DNA from: Pseudomonas sp. WJP1
Lineage (GTDB): Bacteria; Pseudomonadota; Gammaproteobacteria; Pseudomonadales; Pseudomonadaceae
Length of the DNA stretch: 64,000 nucleotides
NCBI RefSeq assembly: GCF_028471945.1
Contig: NZ_CP110128.1
Location: 6,847,001 to 6,911,000 of the forward strand
Direction: 5' to 3'
The translations under genes and the position numbers were made by a program. Each line of letters opens with the position of its first letter. Position 1 is the first letter of the stretch. Of the stretch, positions 6,729-16,258 are shown in pieces. The notes under the pieces were generated by a model that saw only the letters and a program-made list of their open reading frames with translations, had not been told where the DNA came from and did no database searches.

Positions 6729-9700
6729 ATGTTGCCTGAAGTCACTCAATTCGAAGACACCGTCACGCTGGTCAGCGACACCGGCATCCAGTTCATGGAT
6801 TTCGCCCTGCGCCTGGATCCCCGCAAGGAACCGGCGGGCGAGTTCGCACCGATGATCAGCGGGCTGATCTGCCGCCTGGCGTACAACGAAGAGAAAGACT
6901 TCTTTTTCTACGAACCCGAACCGGAAAAGGTCGAAAAAGCCAAACCTGCGTTCAGTGTCGACATGAAAAGCAGCCTCGACTTGCTCGACGGTATCTGGCT
7001 ACCGATCCCGTTTTTCCGCTTCATGCCACCGCATCGCTTCGACGAAGGTCCGAGCAACTGGTCGCGCATGCGCCTGGTGAAACTGGAGACTCCCGACATC
7101 GACGGCAACACCCACCGCCTGACGATGGCGTTCGACAGCCGTGTGATGCCCAAGCGTGACGGCACTGCCTATCTGGCGCCCAACGAAGAAGACATCAGCT
7201 CCGGCGTGTCTTTCAAACTGGCGACCAAGGCAAGCGAAACACGCTGGTTTCTGGCGCAGCCGTGGGTCAATGAGTGGTTGCTGGAAGTGTTCAATGAGGG
7301 CAATGCCCACCGTTCGCGCGCAGAGCTGGACATCGACATCCGCGCCAACCACCACCTGGCGCACTACCTCAACTTGCTCAGCCTGTTGAGCAAACCTTCA
7401 GCCGCCCAGCAGTCGAAGACCGGGGCGAAAGTTGAAATCCCCGAGCTGAAAGTGGTCGCCAACGACAGCAATGGCCTGGTCAAACCGATTCCGGTGGACC
7501 TGGTACTGGACGTCGGCAACTCGCGCACCTGCGGCATCCTGATCGAAAACCACGGTCAAGCCGGCTCCGGGCTGAAGCAGAACTACGTGCTGGAACTGCG
7601 CGACCTGATCACCCCCGAACACACCTACAACCTGCCGTTCGAAAGCCGCGTGGAATTCGCCCAGGCGTATTTCGGCAAGGACCACTGTTCGGTCAAGAGT
7701 GGTCGTCACGATGCGTTCCAATGGGCGACGATTGCCCGTGTCGGCAATGAGGCCGGTCGCCTGGCCAGTCGTCGTCGCGGCACCGAAGGCTCCACGGGCC
7801 TGTCCAGCCCGAAACGCTATCTGTGGGACGAAAACGCCTATGGCCACGGCTGGCGTTTCAACTGTTCGTACATCAAGACCGACAATGAACCGTTTGCCAC
7901 CGCCGCGCCGTTCTCGCACCTGATCAACGAAACCGGCGAGGCGCTTTACAGCCTCGAAGAAGACGATCGCCTGCCGGTGTTCATGCCGCGTTACTCACGC
8001 AGCTCGCTAATGACCTTCATGCTCGCCGAAGTACTGGCCCAGGCGCTGTCGCAAATCAACAGCCCGGCCCAGCGCTCGCGCCAGGGTCACACCCGCGTGC
8101 CGCGCCAGCTCAACAGCATTACCCTGACCGTGCCGCCGGGCATGCCGCAGGCCGAGCGCAGCATCCTCAACGAACGCATGCTGCAAGCCATCGGCCTGGT
8201 GTGGAAAAGCCTCGGCTGGCATGCCGGTGAGGAAGATCCACATCTGGACCAGGCCGTCAGCCCGCGCACGCCGATCCCGAGTATCCGTGTGGAATGGGAC
8301 GAAGCGTCCTGTGGCCAGCTGGTTTACCTGTATACCGAGGTCAACGAGAACTTCGCCGGTCACCCGGAAGAGTTTTTTGACACCATCGCCCGGCCGGACA
8401 AGGCCGACCGCCAACGCATCACCCTCGCGACCATCGACATCGGCGGTGGCACCACGGACCTTGTGATCACCGACTATCGTCTCGACCGCGCGGGCAATAC
8501 CGGCAGCGGCAGCAATGTGCACATCGTCCCCGAACAGCGTTTTCGCGATGGCTTCAAAGTGGCCGGCGACGACATCCTGCTGGATGTGATTCAGGACTTC
8601 ATCCTGCCGAGTTTCGAAAAAGCCTTGCAGAACGCTGGCGTGAAGGCCCCGAACTCACTGATGTCGCGGCTGTGTGGCGATGAATCGGTCAGTGCCCAAG
8701 ACATGATCCTGCGCCAGCAATTGAACCTCCAGGTGTTCGCCCCGCTGGGCCTGGCGCTGCTCAAGGCGTACGAGCATTACGATCCGCAGGTCCCGCAGGA
8801 AGTCATCCCGCAAAGCTACCGCCATTTGCTCGGTGACAACGCAATCAGCCAGACCGTGCTCGACTACGTCAATGCCGCCGTGCGTCGCGATGTCGGCGCC
8901 CAGAGCGGTTTCGACCTGTATGCCGCGCCGATCAGCTTCGACCTGCAAAAGCTCCACGCCGCGTTCCTCAACGACCAGATCAACATCACCAAGATCCTCG
9001 GTGCGCTGTGTGAAGTGGTCGCGCATTACCCGTGTGATGTCTTGCTGCTGACCGGCCGCCCTTCGCGCCTGCCCGGCATCCAGGCGTTCATTCGCAAGGT
9101 GTTGCCGCTGCCACCGGGGCGCATTCTGGCGCTGCAAAACTACCGCACCGGCGGCTGGTATCCGTTTCACAAGAACGGCCGGATCGACGACCCGAAAAGC
9201 ACCGCCTCGGTCGGCGCCATGCTCTGCCTGTTGTGCGCCAACCACAGCGTGCCGAACTTCTACTTCCGGGCATCGGCGCTCAAGCCGTATTCGACGGTCA
9301 AGAACATCGGCGTCATCGACCTGAACAACGTGATCAAGGACGCCGACGTGCTGTACCGCGATATCCAGTCCGAAGACTACAAAATCAAGCTACCGGTAAT
9401 TGGCGATGGCGACGCCGCCGACACGCCACAGCTGGAAATGCGCGGCGATCTGCGCCTCGGTTTCCGCCAGTTGGCCGCTGAACGCTGGGCCGCCTCGCCG
9501 TTGTATACCTTGCGGTTCACCAAGGCGGGTCGGGAGAAGTTCTCCCGCGCAATCGGTGAAAACGGCAGCGCGCCGCTGCTCAAGGTGCGATTCCAGGTCA
9601 AGCCGGCGGACAAATACACCCGCAAGCAGGATCTGGTCAGCGACCGCCTCTCGGTTCGCGACATCGAATCCAACAGCAACAACGTCAACTTCAACCCGCG

Positions 9701-9794
9701 CAGCGACCTCGAGCTGGAACTCAACACCATGCTCGACGCCGGCCTGAGCGAGACCAAGTACTGGCTCGACAGTGGAAGTGTGAAACGCAAATGA
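6729..9794 (+). CDS. srfB: SrfB, Hsp70/actin-fold ATPase-like protein
   Basis: At 1021 residues this is a full-length SrfB. Two nucleotide-binding motifs of the actin/Hsp70 superfamily are visible: phosphate-1 (LVLDVGNSRTCGI, near residue 258) and phosphate-2 (TIDIGGGTTDLVI, near residue 568). A later LLLTGRPSRLPGI segment (about 773) resembles the adenosine motif of the fold. No signal peptide or membrane helix is seen, so it is cytoplasmic. It starts six bases after srfA and its stop overlaps the srfC start by four bases, so the three are probably translated as a unit. Substrate and partner are unknown; a nucleotide-driven assembly role is inferred. Confidence 0.88.
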   Translation: MLPEVTQFEDTVTLVSDTGIQFMDFALRLDPRKEPAGEFAPMISGLICRLAYNEEKDFFFYEPEPEKVEKAKPAFSVDMKSSLDLLDGIWLPIPFFRFMPPHRFDEGPSNWSRMRLVKLETPDIDGNTHRLTMAFDSRVMPKRDGTAYLAPNEEDISSGVSFKLATKASETRWFLAQPWVNEWLLEVFNEGNAHRSRAELDIDIRANHHLAHYLNLLSLLSKPSAAQQSKTGAKVEIPELKVVANDSNGLVKPIPVDLVLDVGNSRTCGILIENHGQAGSGLKQNYVLELRDLITPEHTYNLPFESRVEFAQAYFGKDHCSVKSGRHDAFQWATIARVGNEAGRLASRRRGTEGSTGLSSPKRYLWDENAYGHGWRFNCSYIKTDNEPFATAAPFSHLINETGEALYSLEEDDRLPVFMPRYSRSSLMTFMLAEVLAQALSQINSPAQRSRQGHTRVPRQLNSITLTVPPGMPQAERSILNERMLQAIGLVWKSLGWHAGEEDPHLDQAVSPRTPIPSIRVEWDEASCGQLVYLYTEVNENFAGHPEEFFDTIARPDKADRQRITLATIDIGGGTTDLVITDYRLDRAGNTGSGSNVHIVPEQRFRDGFKVAGDDILLDVIQDFILPSFEKALQNAGVKAPNSLMSRLCGDESVSAQDMILRQQLNLQVFAPLGLALLKAYEHYDPQVPQEVIPQSYRHLLGDNAISQTVLDYVNAAVRRDVGAQSGFDLYAAPISFDLQKLHAAFLNDQINITKILGALCEVVAHYPCDVLLLTGRPSRLPGIQAFIRKVLPLPPGRILALQNYRTGGWYPFHKNGRIDDPKSTASVGAMLCLLCANHSVPNFYFRASALKPYSTVKNIGVIDLNNVIKDADVLYRDIQSEDYKIKLPVIGDGDAADTPQLEMRGDLRLGFRQLAAERWAASPLYTLRFTKAGREKFSRAIGENGSAPLLKVRFQVKPADKYTRKQDLVSDRLSVRDIESNSNNVNFNPRSDLELELNTMLDAGLSETKYWLDSGSVKRK

Positions 9795-12505
9795 ATGACC
9801 TGACCCCCGATCAAACTCAGCTCTCTGCCAGTTGGGCCGCTGTTTATGAAGGCGCCGGTCAGGCGCTGGACTGGATTGGCCAGACGCGCGGCAATGCACC
9901 GCGCCTGGACAGCGAAGCCGACAACCTGAACATCCGCCTGCACCGCGCCCGCAACCTGGCCCAAAGCCTCGGTCGCGTGGCCTGCACGCCGATGACCATT
10001 GGCTTTTTCGGCTTGTCCCAGGCCGGCAAGTCCTACCTGATTTCGGCCCTCGCCGCCGGTCAGAACGGCAAGCTGGAAACCGAGTTCGGCGACCAGCGCC
10101 TGGACTTCATCAAGCACATCAACCCGGTGGGTGGTGGCAAGGAAGCCACCGGCCTGGTAACGCGTTTCAGCCGTCGGGCGACGGTCAGTCAGGACAATGA
10201 CTTCCCGGTAGAACTCACGCTGTTCAAGGAAATCGAGCTGGCGAAGATTCTCGCCAACGCCTGGTTCAAGGATTTCGACCTTGAACGGATTTCCTACGAG
10301 ATCGATGAAGAGCGCATCCAACGCGTGCTCAAACCGTTCGAAGGCCGCGAAACCGGGCCGCTGCAAACGGGCGTCAACGCCGACGATCTGGTGTCGCTGT
10401 GGGATTACCTGCGCGACAACTTCCGCAACTCGGTGAAGAAGCTCGAGCACCTGTACTGGCCCAAAGCGTTGCAACTGGCGCCACGCCTGAATTTCCAGGA
10501 ACGGGCCGAGCTGTTTTCGATTCTCTGGGGTGAGCAACGCGAGTTGACGCGCGTGTACCAGCAACTGGCCGGCGCGCTGCACAAGCTGGGCCTGCCCGAG
10601 ACCGTGTTCGCACCGCTGAAGGCCTTGGTGAGCTTCGACAACGACACCTACAGCCAGCGCGACAGCATCATGAACGTCGACATCCTCGAACGCTTCGGCA
10701 GCCCGCAGGACTTGCCGATCGATGTTCGACCGCTGGTGGGCGATCGCCTGCAAAACAGTCAGGCCATTGCGGTCGCGCAACTGGCGGCACTGACCGCCGA
10801 AATGACTTTCCGCCTGATCGAAGCGCCGGTGGATGACATCGTCAATCAGGTCGACCTGCTGGATTTCCCCGGTTATCGCGGGCGCCAGAAACTGCACGAG
10901 ATCGCCGATTCCAGCGACCCCGAGTCCACCGCCAAGGACAACTCCGTTTCCCAGCTGATCCTGCGCGGCAAGGTCGCCTACCTGTTCGAACGCTACACCG
11001 ACAACCAGGAAATGAACGCGCTGGTGGTGTGCACAGGCTCGACCAAACAGAGCGACGTCAACGACGTGGGCCCGGTGCTGACCCGCTGGATCGAAAAAAC
11101 CCAGGGCGCCGACTCGGCCGCTCGCAGCAAGCGCGATACTGGCCTGATCTGGGCGCTGACCATGCTCGACCTGCGCATCACCAACTCCCTGAGCCTGACG
11201 CCAGATCAGTACGACGAGAGCTGGAACGGCATGATCAAGCTGACCATGCTGGAGCGTTTCGGCAGCCTGAGCTGGATGAACGACTGGGCCGGCACTCCGT
11301 TCCAGAACACCTACCTGGTGCGCAAACCGCGTATGGACGCGGCGTTCATCGGGCAAGACGCGACCGGTGCGGAAACCGGTCTCAATGCCCTCTATCAGGA
11401 ACGTGTCAGCGCGCTGGGCACCAGCTTCGCCAGCAACGCCCTGGTGTGCAAACACATCAGGAACCCGGCCAACGCCTGGACAGAAATGCTGCGCAACGAT
11501 GACGGTGGCATCAGCCACTTCAGCGGCAGTTTCAAAGGCGTGGCCAATATCGAATTCAAATTGCAGCGCATCCGCGAGCAATTGAGCGAGTGCCTCGAAG
11601 GCCTGACCACTCACGGCCTGAGCACTTGGTACCACGCCGACGACGACAGCGCCGCAGCCGCCAAGAAAGCCAAGGCGCAAATGATTTTGACCGGTTTGGG
11701 CCGTCGTCCGGCGGTACTTGGCGAATTGATCGATCAACTCGACATGCCGAGCGAAGAGGTGCGCGACCTGTACCTCAGCGGCGTGTACGAAACCGATGAC
11801 GAGCCCGTCGTGACCGACGAACCGCTCGCACCTACGCCGAGCCAGAGCCTGTACGGCAACGACGCCGGTTTTGATTTCGATTTCGGTGACGACCTGAGCC
11901 CCGCCAGCACGCCGGCGAGCAACAAAATCGGCACCCCGGCGCCCGAGCTGCAAAGCAATGAGCATCGCTTTGCCAAAGCGGCCTTCAAGGCCTGGATCGC
12001 GCACCTGCGGGAACTGACCACCCGGCAAAGCCTGCTCAACCTGCTGGGGCTGGAAAAGGCCTTGCTGGAAGCGGTGGTCGATGAACTGATCACCGCCGGC
12101 TATCGCCAGGACTTGCCGGGGCAACTGAGCCGCGCCGTCCTCAAGCGAGCACAAAGTGGCGCGCGGCGCGATCAACTGGTCGAGCGTCAGGTACTGGAAG
12201 TGCAACGTGTGCTGCGCGATTTCGTGTCCTGGTTCGGCTACCTCCAGAAGCCGGTGAACGAGCGTCCGAACAGCCGCACCGGCGCCAAGGCGCCTTTGTT
12301 TTCGTTCTACACCGACATTGGCCCGGGACAAGTGCCCGAACTGCCGGCGCAACCGTCGAATCAGGCGCAACGGTACCTGGGCGACTGGCTCTCGGGCCTG
12401 GCCTACATCACGCAGGACAATGCCGGCCATGGTGCCGGACGTGAAATCACCCCTGAACAGAACGAACGGCTGGGCCAAGTGCTCACAGCCTTCGCAGCGA
12501 GATAA
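9791..12505 (+). CDS. srfC: SrfC, large P-loop GTPase-like protein
   Basis: This 904-residue protein belongs to the SrfC family of putative virulence factors. It has a G1/Walker A loop GFFGLSQAGKS (residues 71-81) and a G3-like motif DFPG at about 358-361 within a LLDFPGYRGR strand, as in dynamin-like and Era-like GTPases. A clear NKxD G4 motif is not seen. Mostly helical sequence follows, with an acidic, low-complexity linker at about 665-715 and a helical C-terminal domain. No membrane helix is predicted. ATG overlaps the srfB stop by four bases. SrfB and SrfC side by side suggest an ATPase/GTPase pair acting at the inner membrane. Confidence 0.85.
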   Translation: MNDLTPDQTQLSASWAAVYEGAGQALDWIGQTRGNAPRLDSEADNLNIRLHRARNLAQSLGRVACTPMTIGFFGLSQAGKSYLISALAAGQNGKLETEFGDQRLDFIKHINPVGGGKEATGLVTRFSRRATVSQDNDFPVELTLFKEIELAKILANAWFKDFDLERISYEIDEERIQRVLKPFEGRETGPLQTGVNADDLVSLWDYLRDNFRNSVKKLEHLYWPKALQLAPRLNFQERAELFSILWGEQRELTRVYQQLAGALHKLGLPETVFAPLKALVSFDNDTYSQRDSIMNVDILERFGSPQDLPIDVRPLVGDRLQNSQAIAVAQLAALTAEMTFRLIEAPVDDIVNQVDLLDFPGYRGRQKLHEIADSSDPESTAKDNSVSQLILRGKVAYLFERYTDNQEMNALVVCTGSTKQSDVNDVGPVLTRWIEKTQGADSAARSKRDTGLIWALTMLDLRITNSLSLTPDQYDESWNGMIKLTMLERFGSLSWMNDWAGTPFQNTYLVRKPRMDAAFIGQDATGAETGLNALYQERVSALGTSFASNALVCKHIRNPANAWTEMLRNDDGGISHFSGSFKGVANIEFKLQRIREQLSECLEGLTTHGLSTWYHADDDSAAAAKKAKAQMILTGLGRRPAVLGELIDQLDMPSEEVRDLYLSGVYETDDEPVVTDEPLAPTPSQSLYGNDAGFDFDFGDDLSPASTPASNKIGTPAPELQSNEHRFAKAAFKAWIAHLRELTTRQSLLNLLGLEKALLEAVVDELITAGYRQDLPGQLSRAVLKRAQSGARRDQLVERQVLEVQRVLRDFVSWFGYLQKPVNERPNSRTGAKAPLFSFYTDIGPGQVPELPAQPSNQAQRYLGDWLSGLAYITQDNAGHGAGREITPEQNERLGQVLTAFAAR

Positions 12506-12508
12506 GCA

Positions 12509-13555
12509 ATGCCAATTCGTGTCGACCTGCTCGCGTTAGAGCCCAATGTGCCTGGCCAGGCCCGCCTCACTGTGAAGAAATGGCAGGGTGGCGAGGAACA
12601 GCTGGAGTTTTCCATTCAGCGCAACCAGGACGGTTTTTACCTTCAGGACCACAAGGCCTGGAGCAACAATCCATTCTGGTTCAAGGTCTCGCGTTTCAAC
12701 GTCACGGCCAGCGGCGAAGGTCTGGAAGCTCAGGTCGGCCCGGACGTGGTCGACCCGCTGCTGGAAGGTGTCGCCAACTCGCAATTCCAGATCGAACTGC
12801 GCGAACAGAGCCACGGGCATGCCGATAAAGGCGTGGTTCGCCCTGGCGTTGGTTTGCTGCCGTCCACGGCCGGTGGCCAGACCCGTTCGACTTACGGCAG
12901 TGCCGAATTGACGGCGCCGAGCGCACCGGCACCGGAACCAGAGATCCCGGAGATCCCGGAGATCCCGGACCTGCCTGAACTGACCCTGTCCACCGCCGAG
13001 CCAGAACTGGAGTTGGAGTCGGTGCACACCGAGCCTGCCTATTCGCCTCCTCCCGCACCGGTTAAAAAAAGCAACAAAGGCCTGATTGGCCTGTTGATTG
13101 TGGTGTTGCTGCTGGCGGCGGGCGGCGGATTCTGGTTCTACAAACGCACCCCGGCCCCTGCGGTTGCCACCACTCCCGCCGCCCCCGTCGCACCTGCCGG
13201 CGCCGACGCTCAAGCCTGCACCCTCGACAGCATGAACAGCCTGCCCGAGTTGACCTTCGTCCAGACCTGCATCAAGGCGGCGCCCGACAGTGCCAAATTG
13301 CTGGAGATCATCAACCAGGCCAAAGCCAGCAAGCACTGCGGCGTCGCCCAGCGTCTGTACGCCAACCGTGCCCAGGCCGGTGACGCGCTGATCGCCAACG
13401 CCTATGCCCGTGAATACGACCCTAAATACCTGAAGGCTAGCGAGTGCTTCCCGACTGCGGACAACGCCACCGCCGCCTACTGGTACGAAACCATCCTGAC
13501 CCAGGACCCGAACAACGCCGAAGCCAAGCAGCGCTTCGAGGAGTTGCAGAAGTGA
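12509..13555 (+). CDS. single-pass membrane protein with Pro-rich linker, unknown family
   Basis: The 348-residue product has four parts: a soluble N-terminal domain of about 105 residues, an acidic Pro/Glu linker (residues 138-185, with repeated EIP units), a membrane helix at about 191-210 flanked by Lys (KKSNKG before, YKR after), and a C-terminal domain with paired Cys and helical repeats (SKHCGVAQRLYANRAQAGD; QDPNNAEAKQRFEEL) that resembles TPR/Sel1-type helices in the periplasm. It starts three bases after srfC and overlaps the next gene. The topology matches SrfA and the last gene of the cluster. I do not recognise the family. Confidence 0.65.
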   Translation: MPIRVDLLALEPNVPGQARLTVKKWQGGEEQLEFSIQRNQDGFYLQDHKAWSNNPFWFKVSRFNVTASGEGLEAQVGPDVVDPLLEGVANSQFQIELREQSHGHADKGVVRPGVGLLPSTAGGQTRSTYGSAELTAPSAPAPEPEIPEIPEIPDLPELTLSTAEPELELESVHTEPAYSPPPAPVKKSNKGLIGLLIVVLLLAAGGGFWFYKRTPAPAVATTPAAPVAPAGADAQACTLDSMNSLPELTFVQTCIKAAPDSAKLLEIINQAKASKHCGVAQRLYANRAQAGDALIANAYAREYDPKYLKASECFPTADNATAAYWYETILTQDPNNAEAKQRFEELQK

Positions 13556-15546
13556 TGCGTTCGCCCCTGAGTCGATTCCTGCTGAGCGGTGCCGCCTTGC
13601 TCGCGCTATGCATCAGCCCGCTGTCCCAGGCCGATGACAAACCGCTGATCCAGGCCGGTAAAAAGACCCTGTTCCAACGCGTACTGACCACGCCGGGCTG
13701 CAAAGTCAGCCCGACGGCGGGCGGTGCACCAGGCGACGCACCACCCGTCTTCAGCCGCTTTTATGTATACGAGCGCGCCCAGGCGAACAATGCCGAGTGG
13801 CTGAAAGTCGGCCCCGACAGCTACGGCAAAACCATTGGCTGGCTGCCTGCCAGCTGCACCACCGACTGGAAGATGCAGCTGACACTGGCCTTCACCAACC
13901 CGGCCAACCGCGACCGGCTGCTGTTCTTCAAGGACCGCGCCACCGTCGAAGGCATTCTTGATGCACCGGATCCGGTCAGCAAAGTTGCGCCGCTGCGGGC
14001 CACGCTGAAAAAGGGCCAGCAAGCACCGGGCGTACTGGCTGAAGAACCGGAATACTTCGTCGACCTGCAAAAGCAGTTTTACCTGCTGCCGGTGCTCAGT
14101 GGCGAAGAAATCATGACCGAAAGCGGTTTCCGCACGCGCCTGCTCAACGTCGCCTCCGTCAGCAAGCCGGATGACAAGAGCGCCAAGGGCGGCGCGGCAG
14201 GCATCGCTGCCGGCAGCAAGGAAGCCGAAGATAAAAAAGCCAACCAGCTGAAGGAATTCAGTGCGGCGGTGGTATTTGTCATCGACTCGACGATCTCGAT
14301 GGACCCTTACATCGACCGCACCCGCGAGGCGATCCGCAAGGTTTACCAGAAGATCGAGGCGCAGAACCTCGGCAAGCAGGTCAAGTTCGGCCTGGTGGCT
14401 TTCCGCTCCAACACCCAGGCGGTGCCGGGGCTGGAATACACCACCAAGATGTACGCCGACCCTACCAAGGTGAAAGACAGCGCCGACTTTTTCGCCAAGA
14501 TTGCAGACCTCAAACAGGCCACCGTGTCGAGCAGCAGCTTCGATGAAGACTCGTTTGCCGGCGTCATGGAGAGCATCGACAAGGTCGACTGGAACCAGTT
14601 CGGCGCACGCTACGTGGTGCTGATCACCGATGCGGGCGCCATCGAAGGCGACGACAAGCTGTCGAAGACCGGCTTGAGCGCTGCACAGGTGCGTATCGAA
14701 GCCGCCAACCCGGGTGTGGCGATTTACACCCTGCACCTGAAAACCCCGGCCGGCGCCAAGGACCATGCCAAGGCCGAGGCGCAATACAAGGACCTGTCGA
14801 CCTACCCGGGCACCAACACTTCGCTGTACTACCCGGTGAACGCTGGCGATGTACAGGAATTCGGGCGCAAGGTCGACGCACTGGCCGCAGCGATCACTAC
14901 ACAAGTGAAAGCCGCCTACATGGGCGAAGACGCCATCGGCAGCGCGGCGAACGCCAAGCAGGACCCGGCCGATAAAAAAATGCTCGAAGACGCGGCGCTG
15001 ATCGGCCACGCCATGCAACTGGCCTATCTCGGCGAGAAGACCAACAGCAAAGCCCCACCAGTGTTCAAGGCATGGATCACCGACCGCGACCTGATCAAGC
15101 AGAACATCCCGACCACCGATGTGCGGGTGCTGCTGACCAAGTCACAGCTCAGCGACTTGAGCGATGTGATGAAGCAGATTCTCGATGCCGCCAACGAAGG
15201 CCTGATTTCGCCGACGGACATGTTCAATCGCCTGCGCTCGGTGGCGGCGACCATGGGCGCCGATCCCAATCAGCTCAAGCAGAACAGCAATGCCAAGCTG
15301 GCGGACATGGGCGTCCTCGGTGAATACCTCGAAGACCTGCCTTATCAGAGTGAGGTGCTGAACCTGGATGAAGATACCTGGAAGAGCTGGGATGGCCTGG
15401 CACAGGAAAAATTCATCCGCACGCTGAACACCAAACTGCGGCATTACCAGCGCTACAACGCCGATGTCGACCGTTGGGTCGCTTTAGCCAAAGACAGCGA
15501 TGCGCGGGACAACGTCTATCCCGTACCGCTGGAAATGATGCCTTAA
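13555..15546 (+). CDS. exported vWA-domain protein (PpkA C-terminal-like)
   Basis: ATG 13555 overlaps the preceding TGA and begins a clean signal peptide (about 26 residues, cut after SQA); starts further upstream in frame would spoil it. The 663-residue product holds a von Willebrand A domain from about residue 235, with MIDAS motif DSTIS at 244-248. A preceding region (GEEIMTESGFRTRLLNVASV) recalls, from memory, the periplasmic C-terminal half of the type VI kinase PpkA. No kinase domain is present. The C-terminal part is helical. Role inferred: periplasmic protein-protein contact, probably with the TagR-like protein and lipoproteins encoded downstream. Confidence 0.7.
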   Translation: MRSPLSRFLLSGAALLALCISPLSQADDKPLIQAGKKTLFQRVLTTPGCKVSPTAGGAPGDAPPVFSRFYVYERAQANNAEWLKVGPDSYGKTIGWLPASCTTDWKMQLTLAFTNPANRDRLLFFKDRATVEGILDAPDPVSKVAPLRATLKKGQQAPGVLAEEPEYFVDLQKQFYLLPVLSGEEIMTESGFRTRLLNVASVSKPDDKSAKGGAAGIAAGSKEAEDKKANQLKEFSAAVVFVIDSTISMDPYIDRTREAIRKVYQKIEAQNLGKQVKFGLVAFRSNTQAVPGLEYTTKMYADPTKVKDSADFFAKIADLKQATVSSSSFDEDSFAGVMESIDKVDWNQFGARYVVLITDAGAIEGDDKLSKTGLSAAQVRIEAANPGVAIYTLHLKTPAGAKDHAKAEAQYKDLSTYPGTNTSLYYPVNAGDVQEFGRKVDALAAAITTQVKAAYMGEDAIGSAANAKQDPADKKMLEDAALIGHAMQLAYLGEKTNSKAPPVFKAWITDRDLIKQNIPTTDVRVLLTKSQLSDLSDVMKQILDAANEGLISPTDMFNRLRSVAATMGADPNQLKQNSNAKLADMGVLGEYLEDLPYQSEVLNLDEDTWKSWDGLAQEKFIRTLNTKLRHYQRYNADVDRWVALAKDSDARDNVYPVPLEMMP

Positions 15547-15556
15547 CGAGACGCCG

Positions 15557-16258
15557 ATGCTCGATATCAAGAACCTGCTGGTGCGCCGTGGTGAAGGCGC
15601 ACAGGCTCATCATGTGCGACTGCCGCACTTGCAGGTCCGCGCCGGGGAAATCCTCGCCATCACCGGTGAGAGCGGCAGCGGTAAAAGCACGTTGCTCGAA
15701 GCCATCGGCCTGTTGCTCGCGCCGGTGGAACTCGAGCGCTTTCGGCTGGGTCCTACGCACGCCCAGGATATCGCCCAACTGCTGGCCACTGACGACCAGC
15801 CTGCTCTTGCCGCGGTGCGTTCACGGCATTTGGGATTCATTTTGCAGAGCGGCGGGTTGCTGCCGTTCCTGAGCGTGCGCGACAACATCAGCCTGCCGCG
15901 CCGTTTGCTCGGGATGCCGACCAAGAGTGATCACATCGACCACGCCGTTGACGTGTTGCGCCTGCAAGGGTTGCTGGATAAACAACCTCAGGCCTTGTCG
16001 ATCGGCGAACGCCAGCGCGTTGCCTGTGTTCGGGCAATTGCCCATGAGCCGCTGCTGCTGTTGGCCGACGAGCCGACCGCCGCGCTCGACCCTCACGGTG
16101 CCCGGCGTTTGTTCGAGTTGCTCCTGAGCCTGGTGTCGAGCATGGGCCTGAGTGCGCTCGTTGTGTCCCATGACTGGGCCTTGCTGAAGGATTTCGGCTT
16201 GCCGCGACTCGGCGCTATCAGCCATCAAGGGGAGACGCTGTTTGAACCGATGGACTGA
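15557..16258 (+). CDS. ABC transporter ATP-binding protein, TagT/LolD-like
   Basis: The 233-residue ATPase has all ABC motifs: Walker A GESGSGKST at 37-45, a Q-loop FILQSGG near 94, signature LSIGERQRV near 147, Walker B LLLLADEPTAALD near 166 and the H-loop VVSHDW near 201. Its size and its FtsX-like permease partner place it with the LolD/MacB group. Next to a SUMF1-domain gene it best matches TagT of the type VI TagQRST pathway. It lies ten bases after the vWA gene, and its end overlaps the permease start by 17 bases. Substrate unknown; such ATPases often transmit mechanical force rather than transport. Confidence 0.82.
   Translation: MLDIKNLLVRRGEGAQAHHVRLPHLQVRAGEILAITGESGSGKSTLLEAIGLLLAPVELERFRLGPTHAQDIAQLLATDDQPALAAVRSRHLGFILQSGGLLPFLSVRDNISLPRRLLGMPTKSDHIDHAVDVLRLQGLLDKQPQALSIGERQRVACVRAIAHEPLLLLADEPTAALDPHGARRLFELLLSLVSSMGLSALVVSHDWALLKDFGLPRLGAISHQGETLFEPMD

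Noticed and set aside
9377..12478. Antisense open frame of more than 1000 codons across srfC and the end of srfB
   Set aside because: It is the shadow of GC-rich codons on the other strand. The product has no recognisable motif and srfC has clear P-loop motifs in its own frame.
13444..13554. 37-codon extension of the vWA protein into the preceding gene
   Set aside because: It would bury the signal peptide; ATG 13555 overlaps the upstream stop, as for other genes in the cluster.
13606..15018. Long antisense frame (470 codons) across the exported vWA gene
   Set aside because: Composition-driven shadow; the sense frame has a signal peptide and MIDAS motif.
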